A DNA stretch of 64,000 nucleotides from assembly GCF_003113895.1 (NCBI RefSeq), contig NZ_BDUD01000001.1:1463821-1527820 (forward strand), written 5' to 3'. The notes beneath the pieces are model-generated. The model did not search any database, was not told where the DNA came from, and saw only the letters and a program-made list of their open reading frames with translations. This document shows positions 19,779 to 28,737 of this stretch, piece after piece; the first letter of the stretch is position 1, and each line of letters opens with the position of its first letter. The translations under genes and the position numbers were made by a program. The DNA is from Nostoc commune NIES-4072. Lineage in GTDB: Bacteria > Cyanobacteriota > Cyanobacteriia > Cyanobacteriales > Nostocaceae.

Positions 19779-20141
19779 TTAACCTGACTCACTAGAAAAA
19801 TCAGCCACAATCTCTCGGATTTCATTTGCACCAATATCTTCTCGGTCAGATTTGGAATAAATTGTTAGTAGCAAAATACTTGTAGGTGACTCAACCTGAT
19901 AAATCAATCGGTATCCAGCACTCTTACCTTTTTGAATATTACTGTTGCGTACTCTTACCTTGTAAACAATATACTCTTCACCAATGCCCGCAATCCTATC
20001 TCCTACAAAATTCCTTTGTTGTAATTGCTCAATAATCGGTTGAACATCAGAGCGAATATTGCGGAATCTCTTTGATAGTCTGTAAAGTTCCTGCTCAAAC
20101 TCATCGGAAAATCGAATTGAAACCGCATTATCACTCTGCAT
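19779..20141 (-). CDS. RelE/ParE-type toxin
   Basis: 120 residues from the Met at 20141, chosen because it overlaps the antitoxin stop (20131) by 11 bases. Typical compact RelE/ParE fold pattern: FSDEFEQELYRLSKRFRNIRSDVQPIIEQL then YKVRVRNSNIQKGKSAGYRLIYQVES and a C-terminal LLTIYSKSD with a conserved Tyr/Arg environment. Family members either cleave ribosome-associated mRNA or poison gyrase. The neighbour upstream is its likely antitoxin. Confidence 0.75.
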   Translation of the reverse strand: MQSDNAVSIRFSDEFEQELYRLSKRFRNIRSDVQPIIEQLQQRNFVGDRIAGIGEEYIVYKVRVRNSNIQKGKSAGYRLIYQVESPTSILLLTIYSKSDREDIGANEIREIVADFSSESG

Positions 20142-20388
20142 CAATCCTGTCCCATAGTTCACTAAGTGGTCTAGTTTGACCAGCTTTTGCTTGCTGTAAG
20201 GCTCTCCTCAAGCTAGCTTTAATCTCTTCAACGGGTGTATCATCAGGGTCAACCTCTTCTGCTTCTGCTGGTTCTGGAATCAACACAATTACCCGAACCT
20301 GATGAGGATAAGTGCTTCCCTGAATCGGCTCATCTAAAACTAGGTTTCCTTGAGAGTCAATCCTACCGGTAACTTCGATCGCTTTCAT
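20131..20388 (-). CDS. Antitoxin partner of the RelE/ParE toxin
   Basis: 85 residues. First half VTGRIDSQGNLVLDEPI is the short beta strand pattern of small cyanobacterial antitoxins, with an acidic middle (EPAEAEEVDPDD) and an amphipathic tail EEIKASLRRALQQAKAGQTRPLSELWDRI that probably binds the toxin. Same strand, first of the pair, overlapping the toxin by 11 bases, so a two-gene operon. The DNA-binding class is not clear. Confidence 0.65.
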   Translation of the reverse strand: MKAIEVTGRIDSQGNLVLDEPIQGSTYPHQVRVIVLIPEPAEAEEVDPDDTPVEEIKASLRRALQQAKAGQTRPLSELWDRIDAE

Positions 20389-20412
20389 CTGTTGTCTACC
20401 TCATTAGAATCT

Positions 20413-20727
20413 ATGGAAAAGGATTATGCTCTCATTCTTGAACTTCTTGATCTAAAAGGTGATGAAGGAGTTCACTGGTACAAGCTCGACCGCTTAATGA
20501 TGTTAACAGGTGAACCACTAGCTGGTCATGAATATATTTCGCAAGTAGTGAGAGAATTATCAGATTTGGGATTATTGAAAGTTATCAATGACAAGAGTCC
20601 ATTAAGTGGCAACTGTGTCATCCCAGATAAAGGTAAAAAATGGTTGGCTGACAGGAACTATAATGGCTCTCTTGCCCGTTCAATATTGTCTACACTGGTA
20701 GAAAAATATCAGATGACCCTGTATTAG
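20413..20727 (+). CDS. Small winged-helix-like hypothetical protein
   Basis: 104 residues from the ATG at 20413 (MEKDYALILELLDL); the frame further upstream overlaps the antitoxin on the other strand and is unlikely. HWYKLDRLMMLTGEPLAGHEYISQVVRELSDLGLLKVI has the helix-turn-helix-wing rhythm of a small winged helix, but no family is recognised. Divergent from the toxin-antitoxin pair, so it could share its promoter region. Confidence 0.5.
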   Translation: MEKDYALILELLDLKGDEGVHWYKLDRLMMLTGEPLAGHEYISQVVRELSDLGLLKVINDKSPLSGNCVIPDKGKKWLADRNYNGSLARSILSTLVEKYQMTLY

Positions 20728-20918
20728 CTCAGTGTTAACATGGCTATTATCGGTCATTTATGACATTTCCAAACAGTGTACATTTTGTGAATGTATGTAC
20801 TTAATAAAGTAGAACATAACTAAGAGAACAAGCACAAAATTTCAGAGACATCGAACTCACTTTAACACGCACAAATTGAAGCAGGATAAAGAATCTAAAG
20901 TTTATATTCACTCTTATA

Positions 20919-21827
20919 TTAAGGAATAGAAACCGATCGCAATAATCGCTCAACAACAGTTCTAGCGTTGCGTCCTCCTCTAGGAATCAGGCGATGGCAA
21001 AGAACATGAGGGACGAGAAATTTCACATCATCAGGAATGGCATAATCACGCCCTAATAGAAAAGCTAGCGCTTGGGTAGCCCGTTGTAATGCTAATGTGC
21101 CACGCGGACTAACACCAAGGGTTATTTCCTCATCTTGCCGTGTTACTCGTACCAATTCGAGGATGTACTGTTGCAAGGAGGGTGCCACTTTTACTTGAGA
21201 GCAGAGGTAACGCAATTCCTGTACTTCTGCCAAGGTAATACAAGGTTGCAAATCAGCAACCTTCACACCATTTTGGAGATTTTGCAGCATAAGGAGTTCT
21301 TCTGGCTCGGAAGGATAGCCCAAACTCAGCGACAACATGAACCGATCCATTTGCGCTTCCGGCAGGGGAAAAGTACCTTGATACTCAATCGGGTTTTGAG
21401 TGGCAATGACAAAAAAGGGCTGAGGAACTGCACGAGAGACACCATCGACTGTTACCTGATGTTCTTCCATTACTTCTAGTAAAGCTGACTGAGTGCGGGG
21501 TGTAGCACGGTTAATTTCGTCAGCTAGGAGGATATTGGTAAAAATTGGTCCAGGAAGATAAGTAAATTCGCCGTTTTTTGGGTTCCAGATGTTAGTACCA
21601 GTAATATCAGTTGGCAGTAAATCGGGGGTACATTGTAGCCGTTGAAATTTACCATCCAATGAACGAGCTAAAGATTTAGCGAGTAAGGTTTTACCAACAC
21701 CAGGGACATCTTCTAACAGGGCATGACCACCACCTAGCAAGGCTACTAGCACTAAGCGTATTGCCTCAGCTTTGCCAACGATGGTAAGAGCCAGATTTTG
21801 TGTTAAAGCGTCAATTTTTTCTCTCAT
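20919..21827 (-). CDS. MoxR-type AAA+ ATPase
   Basis: 302 residues from the Met at 21827. An upstream ATG (21890) would add residues that come only from the STRR heptamer tract (PNAQCPMPNAQ) and is rejected. Walker A LEDVPGVGKTLLAKSLA, Walker B ILLADEINRATPRTQSALLEVMEE, ATQNPIEYQGTFPLPEAQMDRF sensor region and the helical C-terminal lid with SPRGTLALQRA. MoxR ATPases usually act as chaperones that mature metal- or cofactor-containing complexes, often with VWA-domain partners; none is adjacent here. Confidence 0.85.
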   Translation of the reverse strand: MREKIDALTQNLALTIVGKAEAIRLVLVALLGGGHALLEDVPGVGKTLLAKSLARSLDGKFQRLQCTPDLLPTDITGTNIWNPKNGEFTYLPGPIFTNILLADEINRATPRTQSALLEVMEEHQVTVDGVSRAVPQPFFVIATQNPIEYQGTFPLPEAQMDRFMLSLSLGYPSEPEELLMLQNLQNGVKVADLQPCITLAEVQELRYLCSQVKVAPSLQQYILELVRVTRQDEEITLGVSPRGTLALQRATQALAFLLGRDYAIPDDVKFLVPHVLCHRLIPRGGRNARTVVERLLRSVSIP

Positions 21828-21847
21828 GCGGTGCGGGGAGTGGGGAA

Positions 21848-21892
21848 TTGGGCATTGGGCATTGGGCATTGGGCATTGGGCATTGGGCATTG
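21848..21892. repeat. STRR heptamer tract (GGGCATT)
   Basis: About six tandem copies of the heptamer GGGCATT immediately upstream of the MoxR start. The same heptamer recurs at about 40313-40366 and 55386-55414. Such short tandemly repeated sequences are typical of heterocystous cyanobacteria. Confidence 0.85.
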
Positions 21893-21935
21893 GAAATATG
21901 AATTAATAACCCATGCCCCATGTCCCGTGCCCTAT

Positions 21936-23000
21936 CTATTGTTCCCACTCAGAATTTAAAATTTCTTTAGCAATAACACAGTCAAGTTGAATTTGTGTTT
22001 TCAGGGCTTCTAGAGAAGCAAATTTTTGTTCAGGGCGCAAAAATTTCACTAGTTCTACAGCCAGTTTTTTACCATACAAATCACCAGACCAATCGAACAG
22101 ATGTACTTCCGCAGATGAATAAGTACCATTTACAGTTGGGCGGTTACCAATATTCATTACGCCCAAGCTTTCACTAGAAACGATATCTGATGTTTCACTG
22201 AGAATGAAAACACGGACAGCATAGACTCCTTGGCGGGGCAAAAACTTTTCTTTTGGTAGTTGGAGGTTGGCGGTGGGAAAGCCAATTGTTCTACCCAATT
22301 GCTGACCTTGAACGACAACACCAAGGAGAGTGTAGGGGCGTCCTAGTAGTAAATTTGCATTTTCGATGTCACCTTGCTCAAGGGTTTGCCGAATTAATGA
22401 AGTGCTAATGCGGGCATCCTGAGTCGAATTAGTACTGACGCAACTGCTTTCGGTGGGCGAGTTACCTGTATAAGTTTGTAAGGGAACGATAGTAACGGGG
22501 ATATTGTGCTTGGCAGCGATTAATTGCAAATCTTTGGCAGTACCACTGCGCTTTTCGCCAAAACAAAAATCCTGCCCGATGCTAATTTGCTGGCATCGCA
22601 GTTGTTGCACAAGAATTTTTTGGACGAATTCTTCGGGAGTCAAAGCAGATAATTCTTTGTCAAAGGGTAGTAATACCAGTTGTTCTACCCCAAGCGATCG
22701 CAATTGTTGGACTTTTTCATCCAGTGGCGTTAACAAAGTCCGGGGCTGCCCCGTAAAAAATTCCTGTGGATGGGGGTCAAAGGTGACAACTGTTGAGTAA
22801 ATATATTCTTGCTTTTCCTTTGACTGCGGACTACTAGTTACTGACAACTGATCATCAGTGTGCAAGACTGGCTGAATTACCCTTTGATGACCAAGATGAA
22901 CACCATCAAACTTGCCAAGGGCAATAGCAGTCGGCGTTAGCAGCCCAACGCTAGAAGAAGCAACCCACACAGAACACCCATTTTTAGACAAATTTAGCAC
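21936..23000 (-). CDS. ribF: Bifunctional riboflavin kinase / FAD synthetase
   Basis: 354 residues. N-terminal FMN adenylyltransferase: ALGKFDGVHLGHQRVI (nucleotide-binding GxFDGVHxGH), VTFDPHP, GQDFCFGEKRSG. C-terminal riboflavin kinase: GRTIGFPTANL and GVYAVRVF, with EVHLFDWSGDLYGKKL. It makes FMN then FAD. No FMN riboswitch was recognised upstream; the upstream region 23001-23490 is hairpin rich but unlike an RFN element by eye. Confidence 0.9.
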   Translation of the reverse strand: MLNLSKNGCSVWVASSSVGLLTPTAIALGKFDGVHLGHQRVIQPVLHTDDQLSVTSSPQSKEKQEYIYSTVVTFDPHPQEFFTGQPRTLLTPLDEKVQQLRSLGVEQLVLLPFDKELSALTPEEFVQKILVQQLRCQQISIGQDFCFGEKRSGTAKDLQLIAAKHNIPVTIVPLQTYTGNSPTESSCVSTNSTQDARISTSLIRQTLEQGDIENANLLLGRPYTLLGVVVQGQQLGRTIGFPTANLQLPKEKFLPRQGVYAVRVFILSETSDIVSSESLGVMNIGNRPTVNGTYSSAEVHLFDWSGDLYGKKLAVELVKFLRPEQKFASLEALKTQIQLDCVIAKEILNSEWEQ

Positions 23001-23490
23001 GTGGATTCTGAGATTTTAGGTTTATTTTAGCTATCAGCAAGAAGCTACCTTATGGTAAACCGCCTTGAGGAGGACATTCACCAACTGCCCATGAAGTCTT
23101 GTGCGATCGGCCAGGGTGTTGATACTACCCCTTTTAGCTATCAGCCAAAAGCCTAACCCAAGGGAAGTTGCCTAAGATGGTATCTTGCGCCATTAGCTTG
23201 ACAGCTAATTACTAAGTCCAGATGACCCCAAATACCAGAGCTAAAAAGGCTCTAGTTCCTTGTTGGAACTGCAACGAAGTTTACTTCGATCAGTCGCAAT
23301 TTTAGGGCGTCTGTGGGTATCTGGGCTGTGTTGGTGAATCTATAAGGTATGTCCTTTGCCCTTATCCTGTGGTTGGCGTGACAACTCTGGGCAGTGCTGT
23401 CTCACCGTACAGCCAACAGGTATGCTCTCATGCTGAAAGCTTCTGATCACCAATCTAATCTAAAATCTCCAATTCCTCCGATCGCAATCT
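23001..23490. other. 490-base hairpin-rich non-coding region, candidate structured RNA
   Basis: No gene. In the plus orientation a series of hairpins is visible: AGAGC/GCTCT, AGTTCC/GGAACT (loop TTGTT), CGAAG/CTTCG (loop TTTA), ATAAGG/CCTTAT, and GTTGGC/GCCAAC enclosing GTGA/TCAC. They occupy about 23238-23430. A diverged copy of part of this (CCAACAxGTATGCTCT) is at 9383-9398. It could be a HEARO/OMEGA-type RNA without its nuclease gene, but that name is a guess from appearance. Confidence 0.5.
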
Positions 23491-24387
23491 TTAGGTAGAA
23501 AACTTACTAACAGGAAAAGATTCTGATAAGACAACTGAGGTGGGAATCTGAAGTACCAATCCTTCCCGTGCCATGATTGCCCCAGGAAATTTCGCAGATG
23601 CTTGTTTTCCTACACCATCCAAAAAGTCGTCATCGTGTGCGGGGTCGTGGTGGTAAATTACCAGAGTTTTGACGTTAGCAGCTTGTGCCACTTTCACCGC
23701 TTCTTGCCAGGTAGAATGTCCCCAGCCAATTTTCGGGGATTTGGGCGAATAGTATTCCTCGTCTGTGTAAGTGGAATCGTAAACCAAAATGTCAGCATTC
23801 CGAGCTAGCCACAGCACATTATCATCGAGTCGGTCGGGAAAATGTTCGGTATCAGTGATATAAGTAGCAGCACCACCAAGCCAGTTAACGCGGTATCCTA
23901 TAGCTTCACCTGGATGGTTTAAAGGTGCTGTTTCTACGGTAACGTCATCAATGTGGATTGGTTGCCCCGGTCGAATGTCGTAGAAATTTAAATTAGCTTG
24001 CATAATTTGCAAGGGTACAGGAAAGTTCGGGTGCAACATCTGGTCATTGAGGCGCTGTTCTATGGTAGAACCATCAGGTGCGATCGCGCCGTAGATATGA
24101 AAGTCATTTCCCTTCACAAATCCTGGGGTAAAGAAGGGAAAACCCTGCATGTGATCCCAGTGAGAGTGGGTAAAAAATATATGAGCTTCTAACGGCATTT
24201 GGCGCAACAAAGATTGCCCCAAAACATGTAGTCCCGTGCCTGCATCGAAAATTAAGCGTTTATCGCCCGCTTGCATTGAGATGCAAGGGGTATTACCGCC
24301 GTAACGAACGGTGTTTGGCCCTGGGCTGGGGATGCTGCCGCGAACGCCCCAAAATTGTACGGTAAATTGGTTCTCTATCCTAGACAT
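23491..24387 (-). CDS. Metallo-beta-lactamase-fold hydrolase
   Basis: 298 residues. Opens with VQFWGVRGSIPSPGPNTVRYGGNTPC, common in cyclic-phosphodiesterase/PhnP-like MBL proteins. The metal motif THSHWDHMQGFPFF, a later D in ATYITDTEHFP and HHDP complete the site. Such enzymes cleave phosphodiester or similar bonds; the substrate is not evident. Single gene, transcribed toward the structured region and ribF. Confidence 0.82.
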   Translation of the reverse strand: MSRIENQFTVQFWGVRGSIPSPGPNTVRYGGNTPCISMQAGDKRLIFDAGTGLHVLGQSLLRQMPLEAHIFFTHSHWDHMQGFPFFTPGFVKGNDFHIYGAIAPDGSTIEQRLNDQMLHPNFPVPLQIMQANLNFYDIRPGQPIHIDDVTVETAPLNHPGEAIGYRVNWLGGAATYITDTEHFPDRLDDNVLWLARNADILVYDSTYTDEEYYSPKSPKIGWGHSTWQEAVKVAQAANVKTLVIYHHDPAHDDDFLDGVGKQASAKFPGAIMAREGLVLQIPTSVVLSESFPVSKFST

Positions 24388-24674
24388 GGGTATTGCTTGC
24401 TGGACTGAGCGGGCGATAAGTGAAAAAATTGCTACTTATTTTGTCTAAGTTTATGCTGTCTGACCAATTCTGCTATCGGAAGGATTTCTTGGTAAAACAG
24501 CATACCGTGTTTCTGGCTGATTGTGTAAATGTGAATGAGAGACTCTCAAGTAGAATTTTCCAATTTTTCGGGTGGATGTGTATCGGTTATTTCAAGAGTG
24601 CCCCTACGTTATAGCCTACATTTTTCTCTAATGCCTTTAAATAATTCTAGTTTTATCCTGATAAATCAAATGAT

Positions 24675-25478
24675 TCACTGAAAATTGAATTCCCACTCAG
24701 ACAATTTATTTAGCCCATCTGCGTAAGTAAGATTGTATTGTAACGGAGTTATACTGATGTAGTTTTTACGTACAACATGCACATCTAACGGTACATTTTG
24801 CAGCAGATTTAATCCCGTTGGGGGTTCTACATCCTCAATTACCTCTCCGGTTAACCAGTAGTACGTTTTTCCACGAGGATCGACTCGTTTATTAAACACA
24901 TCAATGTAATGCCGTAGCCCTTGACGAGTGAGAGTAACTCCGGCAATTTCTTCCCATTTGACCGCAGGAATATTGACGTTGAGCAACATTAAATCTGGCA
25001 GAGGTTTTTGGGCTAACTGGTCTACGAGAATTTTGGCAAACTTAGCAGCAGGTTGAAAGTCTTTAGAGGTGTGACTAATAAGACTCAAAGCTACGCTAGG
25101 AATGCCTTCAATTAAACCTTCCATTGCCGCAGAAACAGTGCCGGAATACAAAATTTCAGTTCCCAAATTCGCACCTTGATTAATGCCAGAGAGAACCAAA
25201 TCGGGAGGAGCATCTAGTAAAGCCCACAGCGCCAATTTGACGCAATCTGAAGGCGTACCATCGCAAGCCCAAGCTTTGATAGCAGGATGAAAAATCCCTT
25301 CAACAACTTCGGCGCGAATGGGTTGGTGTAAAGTTAACCCGTGTCCAGTTGCCGATCGCTCTCGATCTGGGCAAACTACACTTACATCATGACCTGCCTC
25401 TGCCAAATAGTTAGCTAGGGTACGAATCCCCAAGGCAGAAATGCCATCATCGTTGCTAATTAGTAATTTCATGGTCAT
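24675..25478 (-). CDS. surE: 5'-nucleotidase SurE, paralogue 1
   Basis: 267 residues. Metal site [11 protein letters not shown] at the N-terminus, [27 protein letters not shown], and [13 protein letters not shown]. SurE removes phosphate from nucleoside 5'-monophosphates. The start is MTMKLLI at 25478 or MKLLI at 25472; both lie against or within an ATGACAA heptamer tract (25475-25540), so the ribosome-binding context is made of repeat DNA. A second, shorter SurE is at 61758. Confidence 0.9.
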   Translation of the reverse strand: MTMKLLISNDDGISALGIRTLANYLAEAGHDVSVVCPDRERSATGHGLTLHQPIRAEVVEGIFHPAIKAWACDGTPSDCVKLALWALLDAPPDLVLSGINQGANLGTEILYSGTVSAAMEGLIEGIPSVALSLISHTSKDFQPAAKFAKILVDQLAQKPLPDLMLLNVNIPAVKWEEIAGVTLTRQGLRHYIDVFNKRVDPRGKTYYWLTGEVIEDVEPPTGLNLLQNVPLDVHVVRKNYISITPLQYNLTYADGLNKLSEWEFNFQ

Positions 25479-25876
25479 TTGTCATTTGTCATTAGTCATT
25501 AGTCGTTGGTCATTAGTTATTTGTTATTTGTTATTAGCAATTTGTCAATGTCTGAGGTCACAAGCAGCAAAAAACTATACATACTCACAAGTAGACTGTG
25601 GCGGAAATTTGCCTACTTTTAACAAGGGGCTTTAAGCTGCTTGTTTAGTCAATTGAGATGTATATTAGCTAGATATTGAGATGTTACCTGGATTTATGCC
25701 AAGCTTTACTAGTACCGCAAGGTAGAGTTTAAAATTAAAAATTCGTCTTGAAAAGTTCTGATGGTCAGAAACCTTCCCTTTGGCTGATATTGATGGCATG
25801 GCTGTAAGTTGATTTGTCGAGCAGCTTACAGCTTTTGAATATAGACTAATGACTAATGACCAATGACTAATAACTA
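25479..25876. other. Intergenic region with STRR tracts at both ends
   Basis: TTGTCAT-type heptamers (25475-25540) abut the surE start, and ATGACTA-type heptamers (25843-25885) overlap the pheS start. The middle has no gene and nothing else recognised. Confidence 0.7.
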
Positions 25877-26869
25877 ATGACTAGCAATTTAGAAGCTCAA
25901 CTTTTAGCACTGCGGCAGGAAGGAGAAAAAGCGATCGCAGCCGCCGACACCTTAGAACGTCTAGAGGAACTCAGAGTTAACTATCTAGGTAAAAAAGGGG
26001 AACTGGGGGCACTGTTGCGAAGTATGGGGCAGATGAGTGCAGAGGAACGACCAAAAATTGGAGCGATCGCTAATACAGTCAAAGAATCCTTGCAAACTAG
26101 TCTAGACCAGCAACGCGTTGCCCTGGAAGCCGCGCAAATTCAGATACAGCTAGAGGCGGAAACTCTCGATGTTACTATGCCGGGAATTTATAGCCCCCAA
26201 GGTCGCATTCATCCCCTCAATGGTATTATCGACCGGGCACTAGATATTTTTGTTGGTATGGGCTACACCGTGGCTCAAGGGCCAGAGATGGAAACAGATT
26301 ACTATAATTTCGAGGCTCTTAATACCCCACCTGACCACCCTGCTCGTGATATGCAGGATACCTTCTACTTGCCAGATGGTAATCTTTTACGCACTCATAC
26401 CTCGTCAGTACAAATTCGCTACATGGAAAGAGAAGAACCACCGATTCGGGTTGTGGCTCCAGGGCGAGTTTATCGGCGAGATAATGTAGACGCGACTCAC
26501 TCGGCTGTTTTCCATCAAATAGAACTTTTAGCGATTGATGAGGGATTAACGTTTACAGACCTCAAAGGCACAATTAAAGTATTTTTACAAACAATATTTG
26601 GCGATTTGCCAATTCGCTTTCGCGCCAGTTATTTTCCGTTTACTGAACCTTCGGCTGAAGTAGATTTGCAGTGGAATGGTCGCTGGCTGGAGGTAATGGG
26701 CTGCGGTATGGTCGATCCAAATGTACTTAAGTCTGTGGGTTATGATCCAGAAGTTTATACTGGGTTTGCTGCCGGTTTTGGTGTAGAACGTTTTGCAATG
26801 GTGTTACACCAAATCGATGATATTCGTCGGTTATATGCTAGTGATTTGCGGTTTTTGCAGCAATTTTAG
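25877..26869 (+). CDS. pheS: Phenylalanyl-tRNA synthetase alpha subunit
   Basis: 330 residues, usual length. Class II synthetase: N-terminal coiled-coil region (about 1-90), motif 1 region [19 protein letters not shown], motif 2 [26 protein letters not shown], and motif 3 [22 protein letters not shown]. It charges tRNA-Phe together with PheT, which is not in the window. The ATG start at 25877 is itself part of an ATGACTA heptamer tract and no Shine-Dalgarno sequence is visible. Confidence 0.93.
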   Translation: MTSNLEAQLLALRQEGEKAIAAADTLERLEELRVNYLGKKGELGALLRSMGQMSAEERPKIGAIANTVKESLQTSLDQQRVALEAAQIQIQLEAETLDVTMPGIYSPQGRIHPLNGIIDRALDIFVGMGYTVAQGPEMETDYYNFEALNTPPDHPARDMQDTFYLPDGNLLRTHTSSVQIRYMEREEPPIRVVAPGRVYRRDNVDATHSAVFHQIELLAIDEGLTFTDLKGTIKVFLQTIFGDLPIRFRASYFPFTEPSAEVDLQWNGRWLEVMGCGMVDPNVLKSVGYDPEVYTGFAAGFGVERFAMVLHQIDDIRRLYASDLRFLQQF

Positions 26870-26981
26870 TAATTGGTTGCTTTAAATAATCAGGCAGTTA
26901 CTAAATTTCTTGCAAAAGTCAAACAATTTTGAGTTTTGGATTGAATAATTCAAAATTCAAAATTTAGCACGATGTAAGCTG

Positions 26982-27257
26982 ATGCAGTTCACTTGGGATG
27001 AAAATAAGCGACAATCAAATTTGGGCAAACACGGGTTTGATTTCGTTGATGCTTCTCAGGTTTTTGAAGGTGCAACATTCACGTTTGAAGATGAGCGATA
27101 TGCTTATCGAGAACAGCGCTTTATTACACTGGGACTATTGCGCGGGCGAGTGGTGGTGATTGCCCATACAGAAGTTGGCGATGAAATTCGTGTGATTTCG
27201 ATGAGGGAGGGTACTAAACGTGAGCAAATCATTTTCTTTCAAAGCCTCTCAAACTGA
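26982..27257 (+). CDS. brnT: BrnT-type toxin
   Basis: 91 residues. Full BrnT pattern: FTWDENKRQSNLGKHGFDFVDASQVF, then ERYAYREQRFITLGLLRGRVVVIAHTE and IRVISMREGTKREQIIF. BrnT is a RelE-fold ribonuclease toxin neutralised by BrnA encoded just downstream. Here the overlapping downstream gene (27220, 38-base overlap) starts with a BrnA segment fused to a Uma2 nuclease-like domain. Confidence 0.85.
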   Translation: MQFTWDENKRQSNLGKHGFDFVDASQVFEGATFTFEDERYAYREQRFITLGLLRGRVVVIAHTEVGDEIRVISMREGTKREQIIFFQSLSN

Positions 27258-27948
27258 TTGGGATAGGATTAATGCAATGCAAGATGAAGACATTGATCTT
27301 TCTGACATTCCAGAAGTGACTGAAGAACAGATGAAGCAAGCACTGCGGCGGGTTGGCGGAAAACCTACTAAACAGCTTCAACAGCGTGGCAAACGTCTAA
27401 CGCTTGAGGAATATTTGAAATATGACGATCGCACGGATAGCCAATATGAACTGGTAGCAGGTGAGTTAGTTGCAATACCACCCGAAAGCCCAAAAAATGT
27501 CCATATATCTCTTTTTTTGCTGGTCAATTTCCTCAAGTTCGTCCCCTTGAATCGGTTGAGTAACAAAGTTGAAATTGTTGTTGCTGGTTTTCGTGCGACA
27601 ACTCGCATTCCTGACTTAGTTGTGCTGACGGATGAACTTGTAACAGCCTTAGAAAATGCAACGCGATCTACAATCACCTTCGATATGCCACCTCCAGCAT
27701 TAGTTGTCGAAGTTGTTTCTCCTGGCAAAGCTAACGAAGATCGAGACTATCGCTACAAACGTTCCGAGTATGCCGCAAGGGGAATTGCTGAATATTGGAT
27801 TGTTGACCCCCAAATAAATGCAGTTACCGTACTGATATTAGTTGACGGGTTTTATGAAGAAACCAGATTTACTGGAAACACTGCGATCGCTTCTACTATT
27901 TTCCCAGAATTACAGCTAACCGCAGAGCAAGTACTTAACGCGGGATAA
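27220..27948 (+). CDS. BrnA N-terminal segment fused to Uma2-type endonuclease domain
   Basis: 242 residues, GTG start at 27220 behind GGGAGGGT. Residues about 7-50 (SQTDWDRINAMQDEDIDLSDIPEVTEEQMKQAL) look like the BrnA N-terminus. The ribbon-helix-helix DNA-binding half of BrnA is missing. From about 58 on is a Uma2/DUF820 domain: LTLEEYLKYD, YELVAGELV, RIPDLVVLTD, LVVEVVSPG, KRSEYAARGIAEYWIVDP, with the Asp, Glu and Lys expected of a PD-(D/E)XK site. The gene overlaps brnT, so it occupies the antitoxin position. Whether it still neutralises BrnT or acts as a nuclease is unknown. Fusion by frame error is unlikely, since the frame is continuous. Confidence 0.78.
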   Translation: MSKSFSFKASQTDWDRINAMQDEDIDLSDIPEVTEEQMKQALRRVGGKPTKQLQQRGKRLTLEEYLKYDDRTDSQYELVAGELVAIPPESPKNVHISLFLLVNFLKFVPLNRLSNKVEIVVAGFRATTRIPDLVVLTDELVTALENATRSTITFDMPPPALVVEVVSPGKANEDRDYRYKRSEYAARGIAEYWIVDPQINAVTVLILVDGFYEETRFTGNTAIASTIFPELQLTAEQVLNAG

Positions 27949-28028
27949 TATCTCAAATATGCAGAAGACCAGTGTCCCAGAGTAAAATATAGTCAATAAT
28001 TCCTAGCCAAAATTCATGCCATGAGACA

Positions 28029-28157
28029 ATGGCCTTTTTACCGCAGGATGCAAAAATCGCAGAAGAAAAGCTAACCAACTGTCTGCTTGTGCCGTTGCCA
28101 AAAGACGATAAATCTAATTTTGAGTTGGTTTTGGGAATAATATTCTTAGAACATTGA
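28029..28157 (+). pseudogene. N-terminal fragment of a DUF6883-like gene
   Basis: A 42-codon frame beginning MAFLPQDAKIAEEKLTNCLL then PLPKDDKSNF, like the start of small DUF6883-type proteins, and ending abruptly in unrelated residues. Taken as a decayed fragment; the assignment is from memory and weak. Confidence 0.35.
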
Positions 28158-28232
28158 CTTAAGAATTATTAATTTATATAAATTCAGAATTTTTTTTATT
28201 TATACAATACTTATGTATTTACCAATGTAATA

Positions 28233-28382
28233 TAGGATTACTATTTGATTTTTGAACGAAATTAAGTATTGTAGAGTGTGTTAGAACGGAGTTCGTAACG
28301 CACTATGAACACGAGTTTGATGCCGTACTCTCCGTGCTAACACATCCTACGTATATTTTCTCCAAATCAAACCGGATTCCTA
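28233..28382. mobile_element. IS630-related MITE, 150 bp
   Basis: Starts TAGGATTACTATTTGATTTT and ends AAATCAAACCGGATTCCTA, inverted ends related to the IS630 at 14559, with TA on each side (28231-28232, 28383-28384). No coding. A second copy, interrupted by another element, is at 60686-61002. Confidence 0.8.
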
Positions 28383-28443
28383 TATAAAAGTTAAACTATT
28401 GGTAAACTAGAAGTAACGCCAGTTCTGCTGAGTGATTCGTTCT

Positions 28444-28737
28444 ATGTTTGCTGAAACCTCCTCGCGCTACGTTACCCGTAACCCGGAAATTTTGAGTGGA
28501 GAGCCAATTATTATAGGTACTCGGACATCTGTTCGTGCCATTGTCGGTTTGTGGCGGTTGGGGATTATGCCAGAAGAAATCCTGAACCACTTGCCACATC
28601 TGACGCTGGCACAAGTATTTGATGCCTTGAGTTTTTATCTCGATCATCAAGCAGAGATTAATGAATACATTGAGCGAAACCGAGTACCTGATGAATTAAT
28701 ACATCCATCTGTAAAAGCTATATTGGACACATTGTGA
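28444..28737 (+). CDS. DUF433 antitoxin
   Basis: 97 residues from the ATG at 28444; a GTG at 28432 is possible. DUF433 signature: RNPEILSGEPIIIGTRTSVRAIVGLWRLGIMPEEILNHLPHLTLAQVFDALSFYLDH, an HTH-type antitoxin. The stop TGA shares bases with the GTG start of the next gene (28734), a translationally coupled pair. Partner is a DUF5615 PIN-like protein, a common combination. Confidence 0.8.
   Translation: MFAETSSRYVTRNPEILSGEPIIIGTRTSVRAIVGLWRLGIMPEEILNHLPHLTLAQVFDALSFYLDHQAEINEYIERNRVPDELIHPSVKAILDTL

Noticed and set aside
23001..23490. FMN riboswitch upstream of ribF
   Set aside because: No RFN-like conserved bases were seen on the coding strand; the hairpins pair better in the opposite orientation.
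24420..24614. 64-residue frame between the MBL gene and surE
   Set aside because: No homology or start signal; composition is like the intergenic DNA.
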